From the NCBI GenBank assembly GCA_902577875.1, contig CACHAX010000007.1, positions 1 to 53,428 of the forward strand: DNA of 53,428 nt, written 5' to 3'. The DNA comes from an uncultured Pelagibacteraceae bacterium (lineage in GTDB: Bacteria > Pseudomonadota > Alphaproteobacteria > Pelagibacterales > Pelagibacteraceae). The first letter of the stretch is position 1. Each line of letters begins with the position of its first letter. The position numbers and the translations under genes were made by a program. The notes beneath the pieces are model-generated. The model was not told the origin of the DNA, made no database searches, and saw only the letters and a program-made list of their open reading frames with translations. This document shows positions 30,600-38,536 of this stretch, piece after piece.

Positions 30600-32633
30600 T
30601 TGAAAAACAATTGGTCAGAAAACGAAGCTAAAAAATATATTAAAAAGTATAAGAAATTAGGTCATTCTGAAGATATGGCTTTAAGAGTTTATACAACCAG
30701 GCTTCTAGGAAGAAATCCAGAATTGGTCTTGCATGGTGGTGGCAATACTTCAGTTAAAACCAAAATTAAAGATATAGATGGTAAATATTACGATGTCCTT
30801 TGCGTAAAAGGCAGCGGATGGGATATGGCTGAAATTGAACCAGCAGGTTTACCAGCTGTTAAATTAAATCCATTGCTAACTATGAAAAAAAAGAAAACTC
30901 TCTCTGATGATGACATGGTTGCTTTTCAAAAAAAAAATTTAATAGATACAAAATCTCCCAATCCATCAGTTGAAACTTTTTTACACGCATTTTTACCGTT
31001 TAAATTTGTTGATCACACTCATTCTGATGCAATTATGAAAATCACTAATAGACCAAATGGAGAAATCTTATCAAAAAAAATATTTGGTAAAAAAACTGCA
31101 ATAGTGCCATATGTAATGCCAGGATTTAAATTAGCACAAAAAATAAATGAAGTTTATTCTAAAAATCCAAATATAAATTGTTTGATTTTATTAAACCACG
31201 GCATTTTCACATTTGCTGATAATGCAAAAGATGCTTACGGTTTAATGATAAAGTATATATCTGATGCTGAAAAAACTTTAACCAAACTAAAAAAGAAAAA
31301 AATAAAACAGATAAAGAAAACTAAATTTAATTTCTCAACTGCAGATATAGCTCCTATATTGAGAGGTCTTTTATCTGAAAAAAATGATAACAAATTTATC
31401 TTAAATTTTAAAAAAAATAGTAAGTTAGATTATTTTATTAATGGTAAAGATATAAATAGATACTCAAATGAAGGTACAGCTACCCCTGATCATGTTATAA
31501 GAGTTAAACCATTTCCTTTAGTAATATCACCAAAAGTAAACTGTACTTTAGATGAATTTAAAAATTTAGCTGAAAAAAAATTCAAAGAATATCGAAAAAA
31601 ATATAAAAATTATTTTGAAGCCAATAAGAAAAAAACTAAAGAAAAAAAAGTAATGCTTGATACGTCTCCTAGAGTAATTCTAATTCAGAATTTTGGTTTA
31701 TTTACAGTAGGAGATACCTTAAAAGCTGCAAAGATTGCAGGAGATTTAACTCAAACAAATGCCAATGTAATTTCAAGTGTTGAAGAGACGTCCAGATATA
31801 AATTCTTATCAAAAAAAGACTTATTTGATGTCGAGTATTGGTCCTTAGAACAAGCAAAATTGAACAAAGCAAAAAAAGAATTGCAAGGCAACGTTGTTGT
31901 TATCACTGGTAGCACTGGTGAAATTGGTATAGCAACTTATAAATTATTTAAAAAATATGGAGCTGAGGTTGTTTTGCTTGATATTAATAAAAGTAAGATA
32001 AATGATTTAAAGAATAAAATAAGCGATCTTTGTATTCAATGTGATGTAACTGACAAACAAAGTGTAAAAAAAGCATTTAGTAAAATTTTGGAAATATACG
32101 GAGGTGTAGATATTTTAATATCTAATGCAGGTACTGCTATAGGTGGATCAATTGCAGAAGTTAATGATGAAATACTTCGGAAAAGTTTTGAAGATAATTT
32201 TTTCTCACATCAAAATTGTGCTTCAGAGGCTGTAAAAATTATGAAAAAACAAAATATAAATGGATGTTTGTTATTTAATATATCTAAGCAATCAGTTAAT
32301 CCTGGTAAAAATTTTGGACCATATGGATTGCCTAAGTCTGCGCTTTTAAATTTGTGTAAACAATATGCAGTTGATTATGGACACCTTGGTATTAGATCAA
32401 ATGGTGTTAATGCTGATAGAATTAGAAGTGGTTTATTAAATGATAAAATGATTAAACAAAGAGCAAAGGCAAGAGAAGTAACCACGGATCAATATATGAG
32501 TGGTAATCTACTATTAAGCGAAGTTAAAGCAGATGATGTGGCCAAAGCTTTTTATCATCTTGCAATATCAAAAAAATCAACTGGAGCAGTATTAACCGTA
32601 GACGGTGGAAATATTGCAGCTTCTTTAAGATAA
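30600..32633 (+). CDS. Bifunctional class II aldolase/short-chain dehydrogenase (RhaD-like fusion)
   Basis: A 677 aa fusion starting at TTG, preceded by GAGGA. The N-terminal two-thirds is a class II (zinc) aldolase: Glu125 in PSVETFLHAF, zinc ligands His139 and His141 in DHTHSDAI, His200 in LLNHGIFTF, and the phosphate-binding GGGNTSVK near residue 46. The C-terminal third is a classical SDR: TGSTGEIG near residue 435, SNAG, and the catalytic pair Tyr575/Lys579 in YGLPK. Homologues include rhamnulose-1-phosphate aldolase/lactaldehyde dehydrogenase fusions, but no rhamnose gene is present. It lies between speDE and mtnA-mtnP-apt, and MtnA makes methylthioribulose-1-phosphate, a substrate for class II aldolases in the DHAP shunt. 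I infer that this aldolase may cleave it and the SDR may process the aldehyde. Confidence 0.9.
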   Translation: MKNNWSENEAKKYIKKYKKLGHSEDMALRVYTTRLLGRNPELVLHGGGNTSVKTKIKDIDGKYYDVLCVKGSGWDMAEIEPAGLPAVKLNPLLTMKKKKTLSDDDMVAFQKKNLIDTKSPNPSVETFLHAFLPFKFVDHTHSDAIMKITNRPNGEILSKKIFGKKTAIVPYVMPGFKLAQKINEVYSKNPNINCLILLNHGIFTFADNAKDAYGLMIKYISDAEKTLTKLKKKKIKQIKKTKFNFSTADIAPILRGLLSEKNDNKFILNFKKNSKLDYFINGKDINRYSNEGTATPDHVIRVKPFPLVISPKVNCTLDEFKNLAEKKFKEYRKKYKNYFEANKKKTKEKKVMLDTSPRVILIQNFGLFTVGDTLKAAKIAGDLTQTNANVISSVEETSRYKFLSKKDLFDVEYWSLEQAKLNKAKKELQGNVVVITGSTGEIGIATYKLFKKYGAEVVLLDINKSKINDLKNKISDLCIQCDVTDKQSVKKAFSKILEIYGGVDILISNAGTAIGGSIAEVNDEILRKSFEDNFFSHQNCASEAVKIMKKQNINGCLLFNISKQSVNPGKNFGPYGLPKSALLNLCKQYAVDYGHLGIRSNGVNADRIRSGLLNDKMIKQRAKAREVTTDQYMSGNLLLSEVKADDVAKAFYHLAISKKSTGAVLTVDGGNIAASLR

Positions 32634-33710
32634 TTAATTAAATAACTTTTTTAAGCCCTCAGAAGAAGCATCACAAATTCCTTTTTCTGTTATTAATGCA
32701 GTAACATATTTAGCAGGTGTTACATCAAAGGCTAAATTTAATGATTTGCTTTTTTTAGGATAAATTAAAACTTTATCAACTTTATTATCTTTGTTAATTC
32801 CATCTACATGAGAAAGTTCTTTTGGATCTCTTTCTTCTATTGGAATATCTTTAGAGTTTTTTAAATTCCAATCTATAGTTGAACTTGGTAAAGCAACATA
32901 AAAAGGTACCTTATTATCGTGAGCTGCAAGAGCTTTTAAATATGTACCGATTTTATTGCACACATCTCCGTTAGATAATGTCCTATCTGTTCCAACAATA
33001 CACATATCGACCTGTCCTCTTTGCATTAATATTCCACCTGTATTATCTGCTATAATTGTATTTGGAATTTCTTCTTCATTAAGTTCATATGATGTAAGGT
33101 TTGCCCCTTGATTTCTTGGTCTAGTTTCATCTACCCAAACATGTATTGGTATTCCTTTTTTATGCGCATGATAAATAGGAGAAGTTGCTGTTCCCCAATC
33201 TATTGTAGCTAACCAACCTGCATTACAATGTGTGAGAATATTTACGGTATCTTTCTTTTTATTATATATATCTTCAATAATATTTAATCCATTTTTACCA
33301 ATACTTTCACAAAATCCCTCATCTTCTTTACAAATTTCTTTGGCTTCATTGAGCACAACATTAAATAAATCTTCCGGCTCAACAAATGACAACTTGTTAT
33401 TCATTCTATGAACTGCCCACTGAAGATTTATAGCCGTAGGCCTAGAAGCAACTAATTCTTCCGAACTTTTTTTTATAAAATCTAAACTATTATTTTCTTT
33501 TACAGCTAGAACTAATCCAAATGCAGCTGTGCCTCCGATTAATGGAGCACCTCGAACTTCCATTGTTTTGATAGCATTTATGGCATCTTTAACTGAATTT
33601 AATTCTTTTATTATAAATTTATGTGGAAGCTTTGTCTGATCTATAATTTTTACAACTTGTTTTTCTTCATCGAACCAAATTGTTTTATATTTAATACCAT
33701 TAATTTTCAT
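32634..33710 (-). CDS. mtnA: S-methyl-5-thioribose-1-phosphate isomerase
   Basis: Converts 5-methylthioribose-1-phosphate to methylthioribulose-1-phosphate in methylthioadenosine salvage. The 358 aa protein has EVRGAPLIGGTAAFG near the N-terminus, the catalytic Cys in ILTHCNAGWLATIDWGTA, and the catalytic Asp in VGTDRTLSNGDVCNKIGTY, which separates it from eIF2B-type relatives. The C-terminus FDVTPAKYVTALITEKG is typical. Its start shares a base with the mtnP stop, and its stop directly abuts the convergent aldolase/SDR stop. Confidence 0.95.
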   Translation of the reverse strand: MKINGIKYKTIWFDEEKQVVKIIDQTKLPHKFIIKELNSVKDAINAIKTMEVRGAPLIGGTAAFGLVLAVKENNSLDFIKKSSEELVASRPTAINLQWAVHRMNNKLSFVEPEDLFNVVLNEAKEICKEDEGFCESIGKNGLNIIEDIYNKKKDTVNILTHCNAGWLATIDWGTATSPIYHAHKKGIPIHVWVDETRPRNQGANLTSYELNEEEIPNTIIADNTGGILMQRGQVDMCIVGTDRTLSNGDVCNKIGTYLKALAAHDNKVPFYVALPSSTIDWNLKNSKDIPIEERDPKELSHVDGINKDNKVDKVLIYPKKSKSLNLAFDVTPAKYVTALITEKGICDASSEGLKKLFN

Positions 33711-34579
33711 TAAGTAAGAACTCTTCCTGCAATTGTTTTTAATTTATCTTTAGTTTTTTGAGTTCTTTTTTCTGGAGCGGTAATTATTGCTACATCTAAA
33801 CAATTATTAGTTGGATCATTTGGATCAATGTGATTTTCAAAGTTCTCTATCAGATTTTTAATCATATTTTTAGCTTTTGCTGCATTATCTAAAAGTACTT
33901 TTACAACTTGTTGAACATCTACATTTTCATGATCTGGATGCCAACAATCATAATCTGTTACCATCGATACTGAAGCATATCTGATTTCAGCTTCTCTTGC
34001 TAGCTTAGCTTCTGGCATATTTGTCATTCCAATAACATCTGCTTTCCAAGATCTATATAGATTTGACTCTGCTAATGTAGAGAATTGTGGGCCTTCCATT
34101 ACAACATAAGTTCCACCTCTTTGATAAGGTATATTTTCTTTTTTAATGGCATCTTCGCAAGCACTCATCAGCCCACTTGAAGTTGGATGCGCCATTGATA
34201 CATGCGCAACAATTTCATCATCAAAAAAAGATTTGTTTCTTGCAAAAGTTCTATCAATGAACTGATCAACGATAACAAATTTACCTGGAGGTAGATCTTC
34301 TTTTAGAGATCCTACAGCTGAAACAGAAACTATGTCAGTAATACCAAGTTGCTTAAGTGCATCAATATTTGCTCTAAAATTTATTTTTGATGGAGAAATA
34401 AAATGACCTTTTCCGTGTCTTGGTAAAAAATAAATTTCTTTATTATTGTATTTAGCTTTTAATATTAAATCTGAGGGTTTTCCCCATGGAGTATTTAAAT
34501 CTAAAGTTTCTCTATCTTTAAACTCTTCAACGTCATATAAGCCGCTTCCACCAATAATTGCTAATTTATTATTTGCCAT
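33710..34579 (-). CDS. mtnP: S-methyl-5'-thioadenosine phosphorylase
   Basis: Splits methylthioadenosine with phosphate into adenine and methylthioribose-1-phosphate. The 289 aa protein has the trimeric purine phosphorylase pattern: AIIGGSGLYDVEEF, LPRHGKGHFISPS, VSAVGSLKEDLPPGKF and the base-binding VVMEGPQFSTLAESNLYR, then IGMTNMPEAKLAREAEI and VTDYDCWH. It diverges from apt with 28 bases between starts, so adenine is released next to the enzyme gene that would recycle it. Confidence 0.95.
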   Translation of the reverse strand: MANNKLAIIGGSGLYDVEEFKDRETLDLNTPWGKPSDLILKAKYNNKEIYFLPRHGKGHFISPSKINFRANIDALKQLGITDIVSVSAVGSLKEDLPPGKFVIVDQFIDRTFARNKSFFDDEIVAHVSMAHPTSSGLMSACEDAIKKENIPYQRGGTYVVMEGPQFSTLAESNLYRSWKADVIGMTNMPEAKLAREAEIRYASVSMVTDYDCWHPDHENVDVQQVVKVLLDNAAKAKNMIKNLIENFENHIDPNDPTNNCLDVAIITAPEKRTQKTKDKLKTIAGRVLT

Positions 34580-34607
34580 AAAATTATTTTGATTATATTT
34601 AAGATTT

Positions 34608-35135
34608 ATGGATTTAAAAGAATATATTAGATCAATTCAAGACTATCCTAAAAAGGGAATTCTTTTCAGAGATATAACAACACTTATTAAAAATGAAAAA
34701 GCTTTCAAAAAATGTATAGATCAAATTGTTGAAAGATCCAAAAAGTTCCAATTTGATAAAATAGCAGCTGTAGAATCTAGAGGTTTTGTATTTGCTTCTG
34801 CTATCTCATACATCTTAGATAAGCCATTTATAATGTTAAGAAAAAAAAATAAACTACCTGCTGAGGTACATTCTGTTGATTTTGAACTAGAATATGGAAC
34901 AGCTACAATTGAAGTTCACAAAGACTCGTTTAATAAAAACGATAATGTATTAATTATTGATGACTTAATTGCAACAGGAGGTACTGCTGAAGCTGCAGCT
35001 AAACTAATAGAAATATCAAAAAGTAATGTTGCGGGATTTATATTTGTAATTAATTTATTTGACCTTAAAGGTACTGATAATCTTTTAAAAAAAGGTTATA
35101 AAGTGGAAAATCTTTTGGATTTTCCAGGTCATTGA
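34608..35135 (+). CDS. apt: Adenine phosphoribosyltransferase
   Basis: Makes AMP from adenine and PRPP. The 175 aa length and pattern are canonical: DYPKKGILFRDITTL at the N-terminus, AVESRGFVFAS, LRKKNKLPAEV (hood/flexible loop) and the PRPP motif VLIIDDLIATGGTAEAA. It is divergent from mtnP. Its stop codon directly abuts the encoded CCA end of the tRNA on the other strand (35136). Confidence 0.95.
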   Translation: MDLKEYIRSIQDYPKKGILFRDITTLIKNEKAFKKCIDQIVERSKKFQFDKIAAVESRGFVFASAISYILDKPFIMLRKKNKLPAEVHSVDFELEYGTATIEVHKDSFNKNDNVLIIDDLIATGGTAEAAAKLIEISKSNVAGFIFVINLFDLKGTDNLLKKGYKVENLLDFPGH

Positions 35136-35212
35136 TGGTAGCGGGAAGTGGGATCGAACCACTGACCTCGGGCTTATGAGTCCCGCGCTCTAACCAACTG
35201 AGCTACCCCGCC
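35136..35212 (-). tRNA. tRNA with CAU anticodon, probably elongator tRNA-Met
   Basis: A 77-base cloverleaf with 3' CCA encoded. The acceptor arm is GGCGGGG against TCCCGCT with G-U pairs at both ends, then discriminator A. The D arm is GCTC-AGTTGGTTA-GAGC, the anticodon loop is CTCATAA (CAU), and the T loop is TTCGATC with stem AGTGG/CCACT. The initiator is unlikely, as position 1 pairs with 72 and the anticodon stem lacks the three-GC pattern. tRNA-Ile with lysidine-modified CAU is the main alternative. The anticodon stem's loop-closing pair is A·G. Confidence 0.93.
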
Positions 35213-35228
35213 TTAAAATAATTGTTGA

Positions 35229-35256
35229 TTTATACTACTTTTATTTTTTGATGCAA
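35229..35256 (-). promoter_or_regulatory. Candidate promoter of the CAU tRNA
   Basis: On the minus strand TTGCAT (35251-35256) is separated by 16 bases from TATAAA (35229-35234), about 17 bases before the mature 5' end of the tRNA. It lies just past the stop of the 37-codon small ORF. Confidence 0.5.
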
Positions 35257-35264
35257 ACAAGATT

Positions 35265-35378
35265 TCACTTGCTCTTTTTCTTATCTTTTTTAATTTTTCT
35301 TTTTTCCTTCAAAGAAAGTTTGGCTTTTTTCATAACACTAGAGTCTTTAAATGATTTTCCACTATATCTTTTTGACAT
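35265..35378 (-). CDS. 37-aa highly basic small protein
   Basis: A small frame of 37 codons whose ATG follows the stop of the upstream secreted-protein gene without a gap. The product begins MSKRYSGKSFKDSSVMKK and continues almost entirely as Lys/Arg residues with a few Glu, Ser and Leu (about 18 of 37 residues basic). That would suit a nucleic-acid- or ribosome-associated peptide, but no family is recognised. Coupled position and a normal start and stop argue for a gene; A-rich composition makes Lys-rich chance frames common, so certainty is moderate. Confidence 0.5.
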   Translation of the reverse strand: MSKRYSGKSFKDSSVMKKAKLSLKEKRKIKKDKKKSK

Positions 35379-35828
35379 TTAATTTATTTGTTCAAAGAAC
35401 TTATCTTTTAATTGATAGGTAAAAGGATATTCTTTTCCAAGTGGTTGGAATTTAGTTTTAATTACTATTACGTTTTGCTTATCAAGTTTAAATTTCCATG
35501 TTAATTTAATGTCTCCTGAAAAAACTCTTAATTTACCTAAGTTTGTAAATCTCCATCCATCTTCTGAAATGACATTTCCATCTTGGTATCTTTTATAATT
35601 TCTTTCATCAAATATATAAGTTACAACACCTTGATTTCTCTCATCCTCCAATGTTATTGCATAATTATTTAAAAATTCAGCCGTTTGGGATTTATTCAAA
35701 CTTTTCTTAGATATAGATTTCAAAAAGTCAGTAGTTTTATCAATAGTTTCATCTAATTTATCTTTTGCTATTGAAATGGATGATAAAAAAAAAGAAATGA
35801 TAAGAATGCTAAATATTTTTTTAGACAT
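35379..35828 (-). CDS. Small exported protein, function unknown
   Basis: Not recognised. The 149 aa product has a signal peptide (MSKKIFSILIISFFLSSISIA, cleavage before KDK). A charged helical part to about residue 60 is followed by short strands rich in aromatic and basic residues (VTYIFDERNYKRY, LTWKFKLDKQNVIVIKTKF). There are no cysteines and no membrane span after the signal, so it is probably periplasmic. It follows the AEC carrier gene by 6 bases and precedes the 37-codon frame without a gap. Confidence 0.75.
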   Translation of the reverse strand: MSKKIFSILIISFFLSSISIAKDKLDETIDKTTDFLKSISKKSLNKSQTAEFLNNYAITLEDERNQGVVTYIFDERNYKRYQDGNVISEDGWRFTNLGKLRVFSGDIKLTWKFKLDKQNVIVIKTKFQPLGKEYPFTYQLKDKFFEQIN

Positions 35829-35834
35829 GATTTT

Positions 35835-36758
35835 CTAATTTAATAAATTTATAGTAAATAAAAAAGTAAATATTGACGCAAATGTTGAAATTAATATTGC
35901 TTTAATAAAGTTTTTTGGACTAATATTATAAGCAGAACACATAAAAATCGCTGAGGCACCACAAGGACCAACACTAACCATCAAAGCTCCACTAATATTA
36001 ATGGGATTAGAAATATTGAATAATGTAGAACTAAAAATTAGAAGTACAACTGGAGATATTATTAATTTTAATATTGAAATAGTAATTGTAAGTTTATTGA
36101 ATATTTTATCTGAATAGTAAGATAGAATTATGCCAATAGCAAATAAACCTACTGGCATAGCACATGCTGAAAGTTTAATAAGAATGTATTCAAATGGACT
36201 TTCATTAATATTAATATTCAATATTTTTATTATCAACCCAATAAAAATTGATAAAATTAACGGGTTTAAAATTAAACTTTTTAAAAATTCAAATAGTTTA
36301 ATTTTTTTTTTTGCTGTTAGTTCAAGAAAAAAACTTACTATTGATATTATAATTACACTATCCATTAAAATAATATTCGATATTTGTGTGATTGTATTTC
36401 GGCCAAAAAAAATCTCAGATACTGGCAAAACAAGAATAACATGGTTTGATAAACCCGCGGTTAGTGACCATATTACTGACTCTTGTGTAGGTCTTTTAAA
36501 AACTCTGTTTGTTAACAAAAAAGCCAAAAAACCACATGATAATTGCATTAATAAATAAGATGATATCTGAGAGATATCAATTTCACTAATATCACTTTGA
36601 GCTATTAGTTTGATAATCAATGCTGGAATAGCTACGTAAAAACAAAATAAGTTTAATATTTTAGCTTTTTGTAAGTCAAAAGTTTTAATTTTACCTAAAA
36701 AAAAACCAATTAGAGTAATACCTATAAAAGGTGTTAATCCTAAAAATATTTGAAACAT
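35835..36758 (-). CDS. AEC family transporter
   Basis: Auxin-efflux-carrier-family membrane protein, 307 aa with about ten hydrophobic segments in two five-helix halves. Family landmarks include LTPFIGITLIGFFLGK at the N-terminus and VSVGPCGASAIFMCSAYN near the end. Members move organic acids such as malate or malonate. It shares a base with the TauD-like gene (36758), so they form one operon with the upstream hydrolase; it could carry the acid used or produced by those enzymes. Confidence 0.86.
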   Translation of the reverse strand: MFQIFLGLTPFIGITLIGFFLGKIKTFDLQKAKILNLFCFYVAIPALIIKLIAQSDISEIDISQISSYLLMQLSCGFLAFLLTNRVFKRPTQESVIWSLTAGLSNHVILVLPVSEIFFGRNTITQISNIILMDSVIIISIVSFFLELTAKKKIKLFEFLKSLILNPLILSIFIGLIIKILNININESPFEYILIKLSACAMPVGLFAIGIILSYYSDKIFNKLTITISILKLIISPVVLLIFSSTLFNISNPINISGALMVSVGPCGASAIFMCSAYNISPKNFIKAILISTFASIFTFLFTINLLN

Positions 36759-37546
36759 TATTGGACTGTAATTCTATGCATAATTCTATCTCCTTTAAAG
36801 GCGGTTGCTTGGTGAAGCATAGATCTGTTGTCCCAAATTGCTAATTGATTTTTTTCCCACTCTAAAGAATATTGAAATTTTTTCTTAACTTGATGCTTAA
36901 ATAGATAATCCTTGAATTTTTTTTCAATTTTATCATTGTTAAAACGTATAAAGTGTCCTGGACTACAATATAAAGTATATTTACTTTTTATTTTTCTTAT
37001 TAATTTATGTTTTGAAATAAGTTCTTTTGCTTTTTTCCCTTTTTCTTTCTCTCTTTCTAATCTTGTTACAGAAATAGGTCCTTCTGATGAAAATACACAT
37101 TTTTCATTTTTAAACTTTCTTTTAAAGTTGGCTGGTAATTTTTCATAAGCTAAATATTGGGAACAGAAATCTGTGTTAGCCTGACCTTTTTTTGGAACTA
37201 ATTTAGATAGTAACATAGTAAATCTAGGTGGCTTTTTAGTATAAATGGAGTCTGTATGAAACTGTTCTCCAAAACTAGGGCCTTTATCACTAGATTTTCT
37301 TTGAACGACAGTTATTTGAGGATATTTTTTATTCAATCCTTTTAGCCTTGGATAGTTTGCGAGTTTTCCAAATTTTTTTGCAAATTTTACATAATGATCA
37401 GAATTTAATTTTTGGTTTCTAAAATAAATCATCCCATATTTTGAGAGAGCAGATTTTATTTTTTTTAATGTAGAATTATTAATTTTATTTAAATCACAGA
37501 CTATTTCTGCACCTATATTTTTTTTATTAGGAATAATTTTAAGCAT
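36758..37546 (-). CDS. TauD/TfdA family Fe(II)/2-oxoglutarate dioxygenase
   Basis: Non-heme iron dioxygenase of 262 aa. The facial triad is visible: His97 and Asp99 in EQFHTDSIYTKKPPRF and His245 in WDNRSMLHQATAF. An Arg in GDRIMHRIT (254 or 258) would bind 2-oxoglutarate. Substrates in the family range from taurine to herbicides and gamma-butyrobetaine; the Lys-rich middle gives no clue. It overlaps the haloacetate-dehalogenase-like gene by 8 bases and the AEC gene by one. Confidence 0.9.
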   Translation of the reverse strand: MLKIIPNKKNIGAEIVCDLNKINNSTLKKIKSALSKYGMIYFRNQKLNSDHYVKFAKKFGKLANYPRLKGLNKKYPQITVVQRKSSDKGPSFGEQFHTDSIYTKKPPRFTMLLSKLVPKKGQANTDFCSQYLAYEKLPANFKRKFKNEKCVFSSEGPISVTRLEREKEKGKKAKELISKHKLIRKIKSKYTLYCSPGHFIRFNNDKIEKKFKDYLFKHQVKKKFQYSLEWEKNQLAIWDNRSMLHQATAFKGDRIMHRITVQ

Positions 37547-38414
37547 TTTTTAAAAAGAAACTTTTTAATTGTTTAATTGTTTCTTTGGGATTTTGCTCTG
37601 GTATAAAATGTCCAGATTTAACAGCAACTCCTAAGACTTTTTTATTTGAATAATTTTGCCAAATTTTGATTGGTTTAAATTGTTTGCCTATAACTCCATT
37701 TTTTCCCCATAAAACTTGAACAGGAATATTTAATTTTTTCTTTCGATCGTATCTGTCATGATCAAGATCGATAGTAGCAGATGCTCTATAATCCTCACAT
37801 GATCCATGAATTCTCTTTGGTTGCTTAAAGCATTTTAGGTAGCCCTCTTCAACTTTTCCAAATTTATGATTACCTGACCATTTATCTAAGCAATTCTTCA
37901 TCCATTTTCTTGGATCACTCATTATCATTCTTTCAGGTAACCATTTTGGCTGAATTAAAAAAAACCAATGGAAGTAAGCTGTTGCAAAATCTCTAGTTGT
38001 CAATTCGTACATATCTAAAGTTGGACAAATATCTAAAACGCTAAGAGCAAGTACGTTTTTTCTGTAGTCTCTTGCCAATCTATGAGCAACTCTTCCACCT
38101 CTATCATGGCCTGCAACAAAAAATTTTGGATATCCCAATTTTACCATCATTTGTTTCATGTCACTCGCCATTTCTCTTTTCGAATAATTAAAATGCTTAT
38201 TATCAGACGGTGGTACCAAACTGTCTCCATAACCTCTTAAGTCTGCTGCTACAACTGTGAAGTTTTTTGATAACTCTGGAGCTGTTTTATGCCACATCAA
38301 ATGTGTTTGAGGGTAACCATGAAGTAATAATAAAGGAGGACCATCTCCTTTAACCTTGCAAAAGACTTTCCCTTTTTTTACTTTTACGTATCTGCTCTTA
38401 AAACCTTCAAACAT
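37539..38414 (-). CDS. Alpha/beta hydrolase with haloacetate dehalogenase residues
   Basis: A 291 aa alpha/beta-hydrolase. The nucleophile is Asp104 in AGHDRGGRVAHRLA, not Ser. With Arg105, Arg108, Asp128 (LDICPT), His149 and Trp150 (YFHWFFL) and a C-terminal His269 (SGHFIPEQNP), it reproduces the set known from fluoroacetate dehalogenase (Asp110, Arg111, Arg114, Asp134, His155, Trp156, His280). The first six share a constant offset of six. The oxyanion loop is LLLHGYPQTHLMWH. It therefore probably hydrolyses a haloacetate or another short halo-acid, though epoxide-hydrolase relatives share part of the pattern. It heads a minus-strand operon with TauD and AEC genes. Confidence 0.87.
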   Translation of the reverse strand: MFEGFKSRYVKVKKGKVFCKVKGDGPPLLLLHGYPQTHLMWHKTAPELSKNFTVVAADLRGYGDSLVPPSDNKHFNYSKREMASDMKQMMVKLGYPKFFVAGHDRGGRVAHRLARDYRKNVLALSVLDICPTLDMYELTTRDFATAYFHWFFLIQPKWLPERMIMSDPRKWMKNCLDKWSGNHKFGKVEEGYLKCFKQPKRIHGSCEDYRASATIDLDHDRYDRKKKLNIPVQVLWGKNGVIGKQFKPIKIWQNYSNKKVLGVAVKSGHFIPEQNPKETIKQLKSFFLKNA

Positions 38415-38536
38415 TTATTTAATTTAATTTATATATTAATAATTCAATCAATAATTTTAAAATTGTTCAAATACAACGTTAATAAGGTCAATTATTAAAT
38501 TGAATTATCATTCATTGAATGTATACCTTCATTTTT
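38415..38536. promoter_or_regulatory. Divergent control region upstream of guaC and the hydrolase operon
   Basis: About 120 A+T-rich bases between divergent starts. The clearest feature is TCAATT-ATTA-AATTGA (38488-38503), a perfect 6-bp inverted repeat suited to a dimeric regulator. No unambiguous promoter hexamers were found. Confidence 0.4.

Noticed and set aside
36130-36558. 142-codon plus-strand frame opposite the AEC carrier gene
   Set aside because: Antisense of a well-supported membrane protein; composition is that of a reversed hydrophobic gene and no ribosome-binding site or family pattern is visible.
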